A stretch of 64,000 bases of DNA from Paucibacter aquatile (GTDB lineage: Bacteria > Pseudomonadota > Gammaproteobacteria > Burkholderiales > Burkholderiaceae_C). The stretch lies in NCBI RefSeq assembly GCF_002885975.1, contig NZ_POSP01000003.1, positions 1,736,001 to 1,800,000 on the forward strand, given 5' to 3'. Position numbers and translations under genes: made by a program. Below the pieces are notes generated by a model. That model was not told the DNA's origin, made no database searches, and worked only from the letters and a program-made list of their open reading frames with translations. How positions within the stretch are numbered: the stretch's first letter is position 1; every line of letters starts with the position of its first letter. Shown in pieces: positions 16,601-24,246 of this stretch.

Positions 16601-16867
16601 GCCGTAGCGCGAGAGCGAACGCGTCTGTTCCAGATTCGGCAGGCCGGCCATGGCCGTCTCGATGGGGAAGCTGACGCGCTGCTCGGATTCCAGCGGCGAG
16701 TAGCCCGGCGCCTCGGTGTTGATCTGCACCTGGACATTGGTGATGTCCGGCACGGCGTCGATGGGCAGGCGCTGCAGGCTGTACAAGCCCCACAGCGCCA
16801 TGGCCAGCACGCCCAGCATCACCGCCCAGCGCTGGGCGATGGCGGCTCGTATGAGTTTTTCAAACAT
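13655..16867 (-). CDS. czcA: Heavy-metal efflux RND pump, CzcA type
   Basis: A 1070-residue RND transporter that exports divalent cations across the envelope using proton influx. The proton-relay motif DFGIIIDGAVVIVEN spans 402-416, giving Asp402, Asp408 and Glu415 as in CzcA of Cupriavidus; this marks the Co/Zn/Cd (HME1) group rather than the Cu/Ag group. Twelve membrane segments and two large periplasmic loops are in the usual places, and length is normal. The start MFEKLIRAAIAQRW matches the family; an upstream TTG would overlap czcB. It is the last gene of czcI-czcC-czcB-czcA, 26 bases after czcB. Exact metal range (Zn, Cd, Co, Ni) is not readable from the sequence. Confidence 0.93.
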   Translation of the reverse strand: MFEKLIRAAIAQRWAVMLGVLAMALWGLYSLQRLPIDAVPDITNVQVQINTEAPGYSPLESEQRVSFPIETAMAGLPNLEQTRSLSRYGLSQVTVVFKDGTDIYFARQLVNERIQQARGQLPAGLAPALGPIATGLGEIYMWTVEAKPDARRPDGQAYTLSDLREIQDWIVKPQLRTVPGVTEINTIGGHAKEYLVAPRPELLVAHGLSLVELVQALERNNSNVGAGYIERRGEQYLIRAPGQLGSIEDIANTVIQTRQGLPLRVRDVAEVGLGQELRSGAATENGREVVLGTVFMLMGENSRVVARAVDLKLKEIARSLPEGVIVQTVYDRTVLIDKAIATVKSNLFEGALLVVAVLFLFLGNLRAALITAAVIPLAMLFTFSGMVANRVSANLMSLGALDFGIIIDGAVVIVENCVRRLAHAQALAGRRLSRSERFAEVFAAAREARRPLLYGQLIIMVVYLPIFALSGVEGKMFHPMAFTVVAALAGAMILSLTFVPAAVALFIGEHVAEKENRLMGWARRGYAPALDWALLNKPLVLALAAVSVSLSGLMLSRMGSEFVPSLDEGDIALHALRIPGTSLSQSVAMQAELERVIQTFPEVQRVYAKLGTAEIATDPMPPNVADTFVMLKPRAQWPDPKRPTADLVAALQAAVAQVPGQNYEFTQPIQMRFNELISGVRSDVAVKVFGDEMAVMERSAEAIAAVLQRIPGAADVKVEQTTGLPMLSLQLDRAKLARLGLSVAEVQESAAIAIGGQEAGTLFEGDRRFDILVRLPETLRSDVEALKRLPLRLPSTGGNASPAYVTLGEVAQFDMAPGPNQLSREQGKRRVVVTANVRGRDIGSFVAEAQARLQAEVKIPPGYWTQWGGTFEQLQSASQRLKIVVPLALSLVFLLLFAMFRDLKDGLLVFTGVPFALSGGIAALWLRDIPLSISAGVGFIALSGVAVLNGLVMIAYIRSLREEQGMALDDAVREGALTRLRPVLMTALVASLGFVPMALAVGTGAEVQRPLATVVIGGILSSTALTLLVLPVLYRWVHGRWAARQNLAHSAQAHEEQQLQANASAADIRA

Positions 16868-16893
16868 GATGGTTTGCGTCCTCTCGCTCTTTT

Positions 16894-18216
16894 TCAATGC
16901 GCGTGGGCCGCAGCCGACTTGCCCAGATCGGCCTTGACGACAAAACTGTTGGCCGAGGCATAGCGCTCCCCGGCGCTCAGGCCTTGCAGCACCTCGGTGT
17001 GGCGGTCGTCGCTGCGGCCCAGGCGCACAGCGCGGGCCACCATGCGCTGGCCTTCGCGCACATAGACCTCGTCGCGGCCTTCGCGGCTTTGCAGCGCTTC
17101 GTTGCGCACTGCCACCGGCACCGTCACCTCAGCCGAGGCGCCCGTTTGGCCGGTTTGCAGCGCCACCGTCACCGGCTGGCCCGGCCGCCACTGGCCGCGC
17201 GGGTTGGGCAGCAGCAAGCGGGCCATGGCGCTGCGGCTTTGCTCGGCCACGGTGCTGCCGATATGGCTCAGCGTCAGCGCCGGCTCGCTGGCCGGCGCAC
17301 CCTGGATGCGGCCGCGCGCGCCGATCTGCAGCTGGCCCAGGGCCTGCACCGGCAGGCTCAGCTCCACCCACAGCGTGCCCAGATCGGCCAGCTGGAAGAT
17401 GGGCGCATCGTCCTTGAGCACCTCGCCGACGCTGATCTTTTTCTCGACCACCACGCCGGCCATGGGCGCACGGACCTCGTAACGGGTCAGGCCCGCGGTG
17501 CCGCTGGCCGCCGCGCCAGCGCCCAGGGCTTGCAGCTTCTGGCGCGCGTTTTCGGCGGTGATCTCCGCCTCCTGGAAGGCCTGGCGGGCTTGCAAATAGT
17601 CCTGCTCGGCACTGATCTTTTCTTCCCAGAGCTTCTTCTCGCGCTCGTAGACGCCGCGCGCCAGGGCCAGGCGCTTTTGCGCGGCCAACAGCTCGCTGCG
17701 CTGGTCAGCCAGGGCCTGGCTGGAGATGACGGCAAGCACCTGGCCGGCCTGCACCCGGTCCCCGGCGCTGACGCGCACCGCCTCGACCTGGCCGGCCAGG
17801 CGCGGCGTCACCAGCACGCTGCGGTCCTGGTTCAGCTTGACCTCGCCCAGCAGCTCCAGGCTGCGGGCCAGCTTGGCCGGCCCGGCGGCTTCCAGGCGGA
17901 TGGCCTGGCGCTGCAGCTGCTCGTCGCTGAGCTCGACGAATTCTTCGCCGCCGTCGGCGGAGCTGGCCGCCACAGCAGGGGCCGAGGCGGCCACCACGGG
18001 CGGGGCCGCCACAGAGGGCGCCTCTTCGTGGGGCGCCTCACCTTCGCCGTGCGCATGGGCGTCAGCCCCGGCCACGGCCGGCCCGCCGCGCAGGATGGCC
18101 CAGCCGCCGGCCAGGCCCAGGGCCAGCACCATGGCCACGGCCAGGGCCTGCTTCTTGGGGCGCGCTGCCGGGCTGGGATTTGTAGCTTCAGTGGGAGTGT
18201 TGCTCTTCTTCATCAT
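16894..18216 (-). CDS. czcB: Efflux RND periplasmic adaptor, CzcB type
   Basis: A 440-residue membrane-fusion protein linking CzcA to the outer-membrane channel. A membrane anchor (about 24-46) is followed by a His/Glu-rich segment, DAHAHGEGEAPHEE, which is a likely metal-binding tail. Biotinyl-lipoyl halves flank a helical hairpin (VSAGDRVQAGQVLAVISSQA and later VVVEKKISVGEVLKDDAPIF). The C-terminus ends AAAHAH, another His tail. Two ATG codons, 18216 and 18213, overlap the czcC stop. His-rich CzcB proteins bind Zn or Co and may pass metal to CzcA. Confidence 0.9.
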   Translation of the reverse strand: MMKKSNTPTEATNPSPAARPKKQALAVAMVLALGLAGGWAILRGGPAVAGADAHAHGEGEAPHEEAPSVAAPPVVAASAPAVAASSADGGEEFVELSDEQLQRQAIRLEAAGPAKLARSLELLGEVKLNQDRSVLVTPRLAGQVEAVRVSAGDRVQAGQVLAVISSQALADQRSELLAAQKRLALARGVYEREKKLWEEKISAEQDYLQARQAFQEAEITAENARQKLQALGAGAAASGTAGLTRYEVRAPMAGVVVEKKISVGEVLKDDAPIFQLADLGTLWVELSLPVQALGQLQIGARGRIQGAPASEPALTLSHIGSTVAEQSRSAMARLLLPNPRGQWRPGQPVTVALQTGQTGASAEVTVPVAVRNEALQSREGRDEVYVREGQRMVARAVRLGRSDDRHTEVLQGLSAGERYASANSFVVKADLGKSAAAHAH

Positions 18217-19535
18217 GATGTGGTGTCTTGTTGGGTGGCGGGCTGCTCGGTGAAAGGCGGCAAACCCAAAAGCCGGGCGATCTCGGCGGCGGCGCGCCAG
18301 GCTTCGGCGCTCTGGCGCAGGGCTTGCTGGCGCAGCTGGAACAGGCTGCGCTGGGCATCGAGCACATCAATGAAAGCGAACTTGCCCAGCTCGTAGCCGC
18401 GCAGCGCGGTGTCAAACGCCGTCTGCGCCAGCGGCAGCTGCTGCTCGCGCAGGCTCAGCTGCTGCAGGCGGGTCTGGCGCAGGCGCTCCTGGGCTTGCGC
18501 CAGGTCCAAGCGCAGGCGCACCTGCGCAGCGGCCAGTTGCTCGCGCGCCTGCTCCTCGCGCTTCAGCGCTTCGAGCAGATTGCCCTCGTTGCGATCGCGC
18601 AGCGGCAAAGGCAGAGACAGGCCGACCACGGCCATGCTTCGCCCTGTTTCTGCCTCACGCTTGGCGCCCAGGCTGACGGTTACATCTGGCACGCGCTTGG
18701 CGCGCTCGCCGGCCGTCAGGGCCTGGCGGCGGGCGATGTCCAGGCGAGCCAGGCGCAGGGCCGGCGCTTCATCGAGCGCCGTGCTGCTGGGCGCGGCTTC
18801 GGCGCTGCTTGGCGGCATCTGCTCGGCCTGGCCCTCGGCGCGATCGAAGCGAGCCTCGGCGCCGCCCCAGAGCGCCGCCAGGCGCTGGCGGGCCAGGTTC
18901 AGCTCACTGCGCGCCTGGGCCAGGTCCGCACGCACGGTGCCGGCGGCGACCTGCGCCTTGTGCAATTCCAGCGGCGCCACCTTGCCGGCCTGCAGGCGCA
19001 GCTGTACCGCCTGCACGCTGCGCTCGGCCAGCTGCATGGCCGATTCGCTCAGGCGCTGCTGCTCCTGCGCTGCCAGCAGTTCAAAAAACGCCGTGCTGAC
19101 AGCGGCCTGCAGCTCGGCCTGCCGCGCCAGCAAGCCCACGGCCGCCTGCTCGCGGGCATGGGCGGCCGCGGCCACCCGGGCGGCGCGCTTGCCGCCCAGC
19201 TCCAGGGCCTGGCTCCACTGCACGGTGCTGCTGCGGCTGGCACGGCGCGTGTCTTCGATCAGCAGGCTGAGCTCGGGGTTGGGGCCGACACCGGCTTGCT
19301 GCTCGGCCGCTTCCTGAGCCTGCAGCTCCAGGCGCGCAGCGGCCAGATCGGGGTTGTGGCTCAGTGCCAGGTTCAGGGCTTGCGGCAGGCTCAAGCTCGC
19401 CGCGATGGCAGGTTCAGGCGTTTGCGCCCGCAAGCACGGGCTCAGCAGCGCCAGGGCGCAGAGCGACAGCAGCGCCGCGGCGCGTGTCATCCGCATCGGC
19501 ACGGGGCCAACAGAATTGGAAAAAGGGGTTCGCAT
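18213..19535 (-). CDS. czcC: Outer-membrane efflux channel, CzcC type
   Basis: A 440-residue TolC-family protein. After a signal peptide (to about residue 38, cut near LRA) it shows the duplicated outer-membrane efflux pattern: LSLPQALNLALSHNPDLAAARLE at the start of repeat one and a matching ALRLARLDIARRQALTAGE at repeat two. Long Ala/Gln/Arg-rich helices account for the tunnel. The ATG at 19535 follows GGAG at seven bases. Stop and next start overlap as ATGA. It completes the three-part pump, carrying metals through the outer membrane. Confidence 0.9.
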   Translation of the reverse strand: MRTPFSNSVGPVPMRMTRAAALLSLCALALLSPCLRAQTPEPAIAASLSLPQALNLALSHNPDLAAARLELQAQEAAEQQAGVGPNPELSLLIEDTRRASRSSTVQWSQALELGGKRAARVAAAAHAREQAAVGLLARQAELQAAVSTAFFELLAAQEQQRLSESAMQLAERSVQAVQLRLQAGKVAPLELHKAQVAAGTVRADLAQARSELNLARQRLAALWGGAEARFDRAEGQAEQMPPSSAEAAPSSTALDEAPALRLARLDIARRQALTAGERAKRVPDVTVSLGAKREAETGRSMAVVGLSLPLPLRDRNEGNLLEALKREEQAREQLAAAQVRLRLDLAQAQERLRQTRLQQLSLREQQLPLAQTAFDTALRGYELGKFAFIDVLDAQRSLFQLRQQALRQSAEAWRAAAEIARLLGLPPFTEQPATQQDTTS

Positions 19536-19691
19536 CGAACACTCCGGTTTGTGTGGAAAAACAGCACATACGGGTGGTCGGCGCAGCGTCCGGCGGGCCT
19601 GAAAAAGAAGCGTTCAGGCCGAACTCATCTCACACGGCCAGGCCGCGTGAGGACAAACAAAAGGGAAAAAGAGTCTTGGACGACGCGCCGC

Positions 19692-20075
19692 TCAGGCGCG
19701 CAGCCAGTTGGGGCGGTCGCGCCCCTCGGGAATGTGCGAGCGCGCCGCTGCGCAGCGCGGCGGCGGGCGCCGCTGTGCGCCGTCGGCCTGGGCATCCAGA
19801 TCGGCGTCGGGCGACAGGGCCAGGGGCGAATGATTGCAATGGCAGTGGCCGAGGGCGCAAACGTCCTGGGCCCTGGCCTCACCAACATCGCCGACATCGC
19901 CGTCATCACTGACGGCGAGTGGCTCACGCGGCTCGGCATGCGCCTGGCCTTGCAGATGCACGGCCGCCTCCAGGGCGCTGGCCTGGAACTCCTTGATGCA
20001 GCACAGCGCTGCCGCGGCCCAGCTGGACTGGGCCAGCATCAACAGTGCCAGCAAGGTAAGGAGGAGACGACGCAT
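19692..20075 (-). CDS. czcI: CzcI-like small periplasmic protein
   Basis: A 127-residue protein that starts MRRLLLTLLALLMLAQSSWA, a signal peptide of the CzcI/cation-efflux regulator type, and has a CC pair just after it (ALCCIKEF). A metal-ligand cluster CALGHCHCNH follows near residue 75-84. In Cupriavidus czcI leads the czcCBA operon, and the place here is the same, 157 bases ahead of czcC. The C-terminal part is divergent and rich in Arg and Pro. A possible -10 TATACT lies 28-33 bases before the start. Its function in metal sensing is poorly known. Confidence 0.65.
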   Translation of the reverse strand: MRRLLLTLLALLMLAQSSWAAAALCCIKEFQASALEAAVHLQGQAHAEPREPLAVSDDGDVGDVGEARAQDVCALGHCHCNHSPLALSPDADLDAQADGAQRRPPPRCAAARSHIPEGRDRPNWLRA

Positions 20076-20147
20076 GGAGAAGGCTTGAACAGAAGCGGGC
20101 GCAGTATAGCCAGCGGGGGCGAAGCGGATGCGGGTAAACGCTGAATT

Positions 20148-22448
20148 TCAGCGGCGAGTGCAGCGCAGCATGCGCAGGCCGTTGAACACCACCAGCAGGC
20201 TGGCGCCCATATCGGCGAACACCGCCATCCACATGGTCGCGCTGCCGAACAAGGCGGCCAGCAAAAAAGCCGCCTTGATGCCCAGCGCCAAGGCGATGTT
20301 CTGCCAGAGCACGGCGCGGGCGCGGCGCGAAAGGCGAATGGTCTCGGGCAGGCGCGACAGGTCGTCGTTCATCACCACCACATCGGCTGCCTCCATGGCC
20401 GTGTGCGTGCCGGCGCCGCCCATGGCAAAACCGATGTCGGCGCGGGCCAGGGCCGGCGCGTCGTTGATGCCGTCGCCGACCATGGCCGTGGGGCCCAGGC
20501 GGGCCTGCAGCTCGGTGATGGCGGCCAGCTTGTCCTCGGGCAGCAGATTGGCGCGCAGCTCGGTGATGCCCAGCTGGGCCGCGATCGCCTGGGCGGTGCG
20601 CGGGTTGTCGCCAGAAAGCATGACCGGGGTCAGGCCCAGGGCGATCAGGTCGGCCACGGCCTGGCGGCTGGAAGGTTTGACCGTGTCGGCCACGGCGCAC
20701 AAGGCCAGCACGCCGCCGGCATCGGCCAGCAGGCTGACGCTGCAGCCGGCCTGCTCATGCCGCGCCATCTGCTCCTCCAGCGTCGGCGAGCACTGGCTGC
20801 GCTCCTCGATCCAGCGGTGGTTGGCCAGCACCAGCGCCTGGCCCTCGACCTGAGCAGCCACGCCGCGGCCGGCTTCAGCGCGAAAGCCCTGCACCTCGGG
20901 CACCACGGAGGCCGACAAGCCCTGAGCGATCGCCTTGGACACCGGGTGGTCCGAGCGCGCAGCCAGGGCCTGGGCCCAGGCCTGCACACGCGCCAACTCG
21001 GCGGCGGGGCGCAGCAGCTCAAAGTGCGTCAGCACCGGCCGGCCTTCGGTCAGGGTGCCGGTCTTGTCGAGCGCCACCACCTTGAGCTTGCGGGCCTCTT
21101 CCAGATAGACCCCGCCCTTGATCAGGATGCCGCGCCGCGCCGCCGCGGCCAAGCCGCTGACCACCGTCACCGGCGTCGAGATCACCAGGGCGCAGGGGCA
21201 CGCAATCACCAGCAGCACCAGGGCTTTGTAGACCGATTGCAGCCAGGTCCAGCCGGCCAGCCAGGGCATCAAGAGAGCCACTGCCAGCGCCAGCACAAAG
21301 ACCGCCGGGGTGTAGATGGTCGCAAAGCGATCGACAAAACGCTGCGTCGGCGCGCGGCTGGACTGCGCCTCTTCCACCGCGTGAATGATGCGGGCCAGGG
21401 TGCTGTCGGCCGCCAGGGCCGTGACTTCAAATTCCAGCGCTGCGGTCTGGTTGATGGTGCCCGCAAAAAGCGCATCGCCGGCCCGCTTGTCCACCGGCAG
21501 GCTCTCGCCCGTGACCGGGGCCTGGTCCACCGCGCTCTGGCCGCGCAGCACGCGGCCGTCCAGAGGCACGCGCTCGCCCGGCTTCAGGCGCACGGTCGAG
21601 CCCAAGGCCACCTCGCCACTGGGCAGGCGCCGCCACTGGCCATCGGCCTGCAGCACTTCGGCATCCTCGGGCGCCAGGGCCAGCAGGCTTTGGATGGCAT
21701 GACGCGCACGGTCCACGGCGCGCGCCTCGATCAGCTCGGCCAGGGCGTACAGCGCCATCACCATGGCCGCCTCGGGCCATTGGCCGATGACAAAAGCGCC
21801 GGTGACGGCCACGGCCATCAAGGCATTGATGTTGAGGCGGCCGACGCGCAGCGCCGCCAGGCCTTTTTTGTAGGTCTCCAGCCCGGCCAAGCCGATGGCC
21901 GCCAGGGCCAGAGCCATGGAGGCGATCTGCCAGGGCAGCGTGTCCGGCGCGAAAAAGGCCAGGGCTTCGGCGCCCAAGGCCGCCAGCAAGGAGGCGATCA
22001 GACGCGAGATGCCCGCACCCAGGCCTTCGGCTGCGGCAGCGCCCGGATCGGCATCCTGGGACAAAAGCTGCGGCTCGTAGCCGAGGCGGCGGATGACAGC
22101 CAGGGCCTGGGCCTGCACAGGCTCCGGCGCTTTCAGGGCCAGCTGGCGCTGCGGCAGATCGAAACGCAGCGCTTCGATGCCAGCCAGCGGCTCCAGCACC
22201 GCGCGGATCTCGGCCTGCTCCACCGCGCAGTCCATGCTGGCGATGCGGTAGCGGGTGTAGCCGGCCAGCGCTGCGGGCGCAGCCGGAGGCAACACCGGCT
22301 CGGCCGTCTCGCAGGCATGGCCGCAGCAGTCGCCGTGGGCGGCCGGCGTGGCCGGGGCTTGGGCATGACCGTGTTCATGGTCATGGTCATGGCTGTGGGC
22401 ATGACCATGAGTCGCGGAGCGGGAAGCAGAAGGGGCGCGTGTGTCCAT
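20148..22448 (-). CDS. zntA: Zn/Cd/Pb-exporting P1B-type ATPase
   Basis: A roughly 766-residue ATPase that pumps soft divalent cations out of the cytoplasm. It has a His-rich N-terminus (HGHAHSHDHDHEHGH), a heavy-metal-associated domain with MDCAVE in place of the usual CxxC, and then the CPC ion site in ACPCALVISTPVT, the phosphorylation DKTGTLT, and GDGINDAP near the end. I chose ATG 22448 (MDTRAP) because a MerR-type promoter would start transcription about there; ATG 22457 is nine bases upstream and nearly equivalent. Genes follow for czcI-CBA, 72 bases on, so the two exporters may be jointly induced. ArsR is divergent. Confidence 0.9.
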   Translation of the reverse strand: MDTRAPSASRSATHGHAHSHDHDHEHGHAQAPATPAAHGDCCGHACETAEPVLPPAAPAALAGYTRYRIASMDCAVEQAEIRAVLEPLAGIEALRFDLPQRQLALKAPEPVQAQALAVIRRLGYEPQLLSQDADPGAAAAEGLGAGISRLIASLLAALGAEALAFFAPDTLPWQIASMALALAAIGLAGLETYKKGLAALRVGRLNINALMAVAVTGAFVIGQWPEAAMVMALYALAELIEARAVDRARHAIQSLLALAPEDAEVLQADGQWRRLPSGEVALGSTVRLKPGERVPLDGRVLRGQSAVDQAPVTGESLPVDKRAGDALFAGTINQTAALEFEVTALAADSTLARIIHAVEEAQSSRAPTQRFVDRFATIYTPAVFVLALAVALLMPWLAGWTWLQSVYKALVLLVIACPCALVISTPVTVVSGLAAAARRGILIKGGVYLEEARKLKVVALDKTGTLTEGRPVLTHFELLRPAAELARVQAWAQALAARSDHPVSKAIAQGLSASVVPEVQGFRAEAGRGVAAQVEGQALVLANHRWIEERSQCSPTLEEQMARHEQAGCSVSLLADAGGVLALCAVADTVKPSSRQAVADLIALGLTPVMLSGDNPRTAQAIAAQLGITELRANLLPEDKLAAITELQARLGPTAMVGDGINDAPALARADIGFAMGGAGTHTAMEAADVVVMNDDLSRLPETIRLSRRARAVLWQNIALALGIKAAFLLAALFGSATMWMAVFADMGASLLVVFNGLRMLRCTRR

Positions 22449-22455
22449 GGCTTGC

Positions 22456-22486
22456 ATTGGAAACCCTGGAGTGAGTCCAGAGTCAA
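22456..22486 (-). promoter_or_regulatory. MerR-family-type promoter for the P1B ATPase
   Basis: Reading the minus strand, TTGACT (22486-22481) is a -35 element, followed by a 19-base spacer with the near-perfect dyad CTCTGGACTCACTCCAGGG, then -10 TCCAAT (22461-22456). Long spacers with a GC dyad are typical of ZntR/CadR/PbrR targets. The start point would be at about 22449, next to the ATG. Confidence 0.6.
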
Positions 22487-22514
22487 GCGCATCGCGGGCT
22501 TTTACGTTTCGATA

Positions 22515-22532
22515 ATTCCATAGATATGGAAT
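22515..22532. promoter_or_regulatory. Candidate ArsR operator, perfect inverted repeat
   Basis: ATTCCATA, a two-base centre, then TATGGAAT make an 18-base perfect palindrome 10 bases before arsR. The A/T-rich 8-2-8 layout and position are typical of ArsR/SmtB autoregulation. Binding by the ArsR at 22543 is inferred. Confidence 0.6.
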
Positions 22533-22542
22533 AATTAATGTC

Positions 22543-22866
22543 ATGCCTGAAGAACACGTCATCCGCGCCCTCGCCGCCTTGGCCCAAAGCCACCGCCTGC
22601 GCATCTTTCGCCTGCTGGTGGTCGCCGGGCTGGACGGCCTCACGCCCGGTGCCCTGGCCGAAGCCCTGGGCCTGCCGGCAGCCACCCTGTCGTTTCACCT
22701 CAAGGAACTCAGCAACGCCGGCCTGCTCAGCCAGGAGCGACTGGGCCGCAATCTGGTCTACCGCGCCGACTTTGCGCAGATGAACAGCCTGCTGGCCTAC
22801 CTCAGCGAGAACTGCTGCCAAGGCCAGGACTGCCTGCAGCCCAAGCCGCTGGACTGCGGCTGCTGA
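22543..22866 (+). CDS. arsR: ArsR/SmtB-family arsenite-responsive repressor
   Basis: A 107-residue winged-helix repressor. Residues 15-70 hold the fold, with LTPGALAEALGLPAATLSFH and LKELSNAGLLSQERLGRNLVYRAD (recognition helix and wing). The C-terminus has CC (91-92), C97, C105 and C107, similar to the C-terminal arsenite site of the Acidithiobacillus type (two adjacent cysteines plus one about six further on), not the CVC site of E. coli ArsR. It is first in arsR-arsC-aqpS-arsH. No strong ribosome site is seen. It is divergent to the zinc exporter with a palindrome between them. Confidence 0.88.
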   Translation: MPEEHVIRALAALAQSHRLRIFRLLVVAGLDGLTPGALAEALGLPAATLSFHLKELSNAGLLSQERLGRNLVYRADFAQMNSLLAYLSENCCQGQDCLQPKPLDCGC

Positions 22867-22875
22867 GTTGGGGAA

Positions 22876-22899
22876 GGTGAACAGGTGAACGGGTGAACT
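22876..22899 (-). repeat. Three octamers inverted to the downstream tandem array
   Basis: GGTGAACA, GGTGAACG and GGTGAACT at 22876-22899 are the reverse complement of the TTCACC octamers that follow. Three CTCACGA heptamers (22911-22931) lie between. The two sets could pair into a long hairpin in the arsR-arsC transcript. Confidence 0.7.
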
Positions 22900-22931
22900 C
22901 AAGCCGCCCCCTCACGACTCACGACTCACGA

Positions 22932-23035
22932 TTCACCCATTCACCTGTTCACCTGTTCACCTGTTCACCTGTTCACCTTTTCACCTTTTCACCTTTTCAC
23001 CTTTTCACCTTTTCACCTTTTCACCTTTTCACCCA
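22932..23035 (+). repeat. Tandem octamer array, 13 copies
   Basis: The array is one TTCACCCA, four TTCACCTG, seven TTCACCTT, and one closing TTCACCCA, without interruption. It stops five bases before the arsC start codon. Unit length and purity suggest slipped-strand variation. It is too short in unit and has no spacers, so it is not a CRISPR array. Confidence 0.9.
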
Positions 23036-23039
23036 AGCC

Positions 23040-23546
23040 ATGACCACCCACGTCCTCATCCTCTGCACCCACAACTCCGCACGCAGCGTACTCAGCGAAG
23101 GCATGCTCAATCATTGGGCGCAAAAGCTCGGCCGGGATGTACGCGCGCACAGCGCCGGCAGCGCGCCCAGCGGCCGGCTCAACCCCTTCGCGCTGGAAGC
23201 CTTGACGAATGCCGGCGTCGATGTCGCGGGCTACCGCAGCAAGAGCTGGGACGAGTTCACGGGCCCGGAGGCGCCGCCGCTGTCCATCGTCATCACCGTC
23301 TGTGACAGCGCCGCGGCCGAAACCTGCCCGGTGTTCTTCTCCGGCGGCGAACAACAACCAGTGAAGGTGCACTGGGGCTACCCCGACCCGTCGAACGCCG
23401 AGGGCGGCGAGGAGGGCAAGCGCCGCGCTTTCGAGCTGACCCGCCAGGCAATTGCCTACCGCATGCTGCAGCTGCTGGCCCTGCCGCTGGAGCACCTGCG
23501 CGGCGCCGAGCTGGCCGCGGCCCTGCAAGCCATTGCGCGCAGCTGA
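23040..23546 (+). CDS. arsC: Arsenate reductase, low-molecular-weight phosphatase type
   Basis: A 168-residue arsenate reductase of the LMW-PTP (thioredoxin-linked) family. The P-loop CTHNSARS has the nucleophile at Cys9. A second cysteine pair lies in TVCDSAAAETCPVF, and the conserved WGYPDP follows. It turns arsenate into arsenite for exit through the channel encoded next. The ATG sits right after the octamer array with no purine-rich ribosome site, so translation may depend on the upstream gene or on the repeat structure. Stop to next start is 22 bases. An upstream in-frame extension through the array would be repetitive and is not believed. Confidence 0.9.
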   Translation: MTTHVLILCTHNSARSVLSEGMLNHWAQKLGRDVRAHSAGSAPSGRLNPFALEALTNAGVDVAGYRSKSWDEFTGPEAPPLSIVITVCDSAAAETCPVFFSGGEQQPVKVHWGYPDPSNAEGGEEGKRRAFELTRQAIAYRMLQLLALPLEHLRGAELAAALQAIARS

Positions 23547-23568
23547 GTCGGCGGGGGCCTTGTTCACC

Positions 23569-24246
23569 ATGCACCATCGCTTGTCATCTCAACAACTGCT
23601 GGCCGAAGCCCTGGGCACGGCCCTGTTGCTGGCCATCGTCATCGGATCCGGCATCATGGCCGAGCGCCTGGCCGGCGGCAATGTCGCCCTCGCCCTGCTG
23701 GCCAACACGGCCGCCACCGTGGGCGGGCTTTATGTGCTGATCGAGGTTTTCGGCCCCATCAGCGGCGCCCATTTCAACCCGGCCGTGTCCCTGGTGATGG
23801 CCTGGCGCCGCGAACTGCCCTGGCCCAGTCTGGCGCCCTTCATCGCCGCCCAGTTGCTCGGTGCGCTACTCGGCGCCTGGGCGGCCCACGCGATGTTCGA
23901 GCTGCCCTTGCTGCAGACCTCGGCCAAGCTGCGCGCCGGCCCGGCGCAATGGCTGGCCGAGGGCATCGCCACCGCCGGCCTGCTGCTGGTGATCCTGCGC
24001 GCGCCGGCAGGCCGGGCCTCATCCCTGGTGGCGGCCTATATCGGCGCGGCCTACTGGTTCACCGCTTCCACCTCATTTGCCAACCCCGCCGCCGTGTTCG
24101 GCCGCATGTTCAGCGACAGCTTTGCCGGCATCGCCCCGGCCAGCGCGCCCGGCTTTGTGCTGGCCGAGCTGCTGGGCGCCGGGCTGGGTCTGGCGCTGCA
24201 CCATGCGCTCCTACCACGCGCTCTCACCTCGACCCACACGCCATGA
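23569..24246 (+). CDS. aqpS: Aquaglyceroporin (MIP family), ars-operon arsenite channel
   Basis: A 225-residue six-helix channel with the two pore motifs HFNPAVS (NPA 70-72) and FANPAAV (NPA 172-174). The residue after the second NPA is Ala175, where most MIP channels have the selectivity-filter arginine. GGGGG is before the ATG. It lies between arsC and arsH and no ArsB or Acr3 is present, so it probably lets arsenite flow out, as for AqpS of Sinorhizobium. The arrangement arsR-arsC-aqpS-arsH differs in order from that operon. Stop overlaps the arsH start. Confidence 0.85.
   Translation: MHHRLSSQQLLAEALGTALLLAIVIGSGIMAERLAGGNVALALLANTAATVGGLYVLIEVFGPISGAHFNPAVSLVMAWRRELPWPSLAPFIAAQLLGALLGAWAAHAMFELPLLQTSAKLRAGPAQWLAEGIATAGLLLVILRAPAGRASSLVAAYIGAAYWFTASTSFANPAAVFGRMFSDSFAGIAPASAPGFVLAELLGAGLGLALHHALLPRALTSTHTP

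Noticed and set aside
22932..23035. A CRISPR-like array between arsR and arsC
   Set aside because: The units are eight bases and directly abutting, with no spacers and no cas gene nearby.
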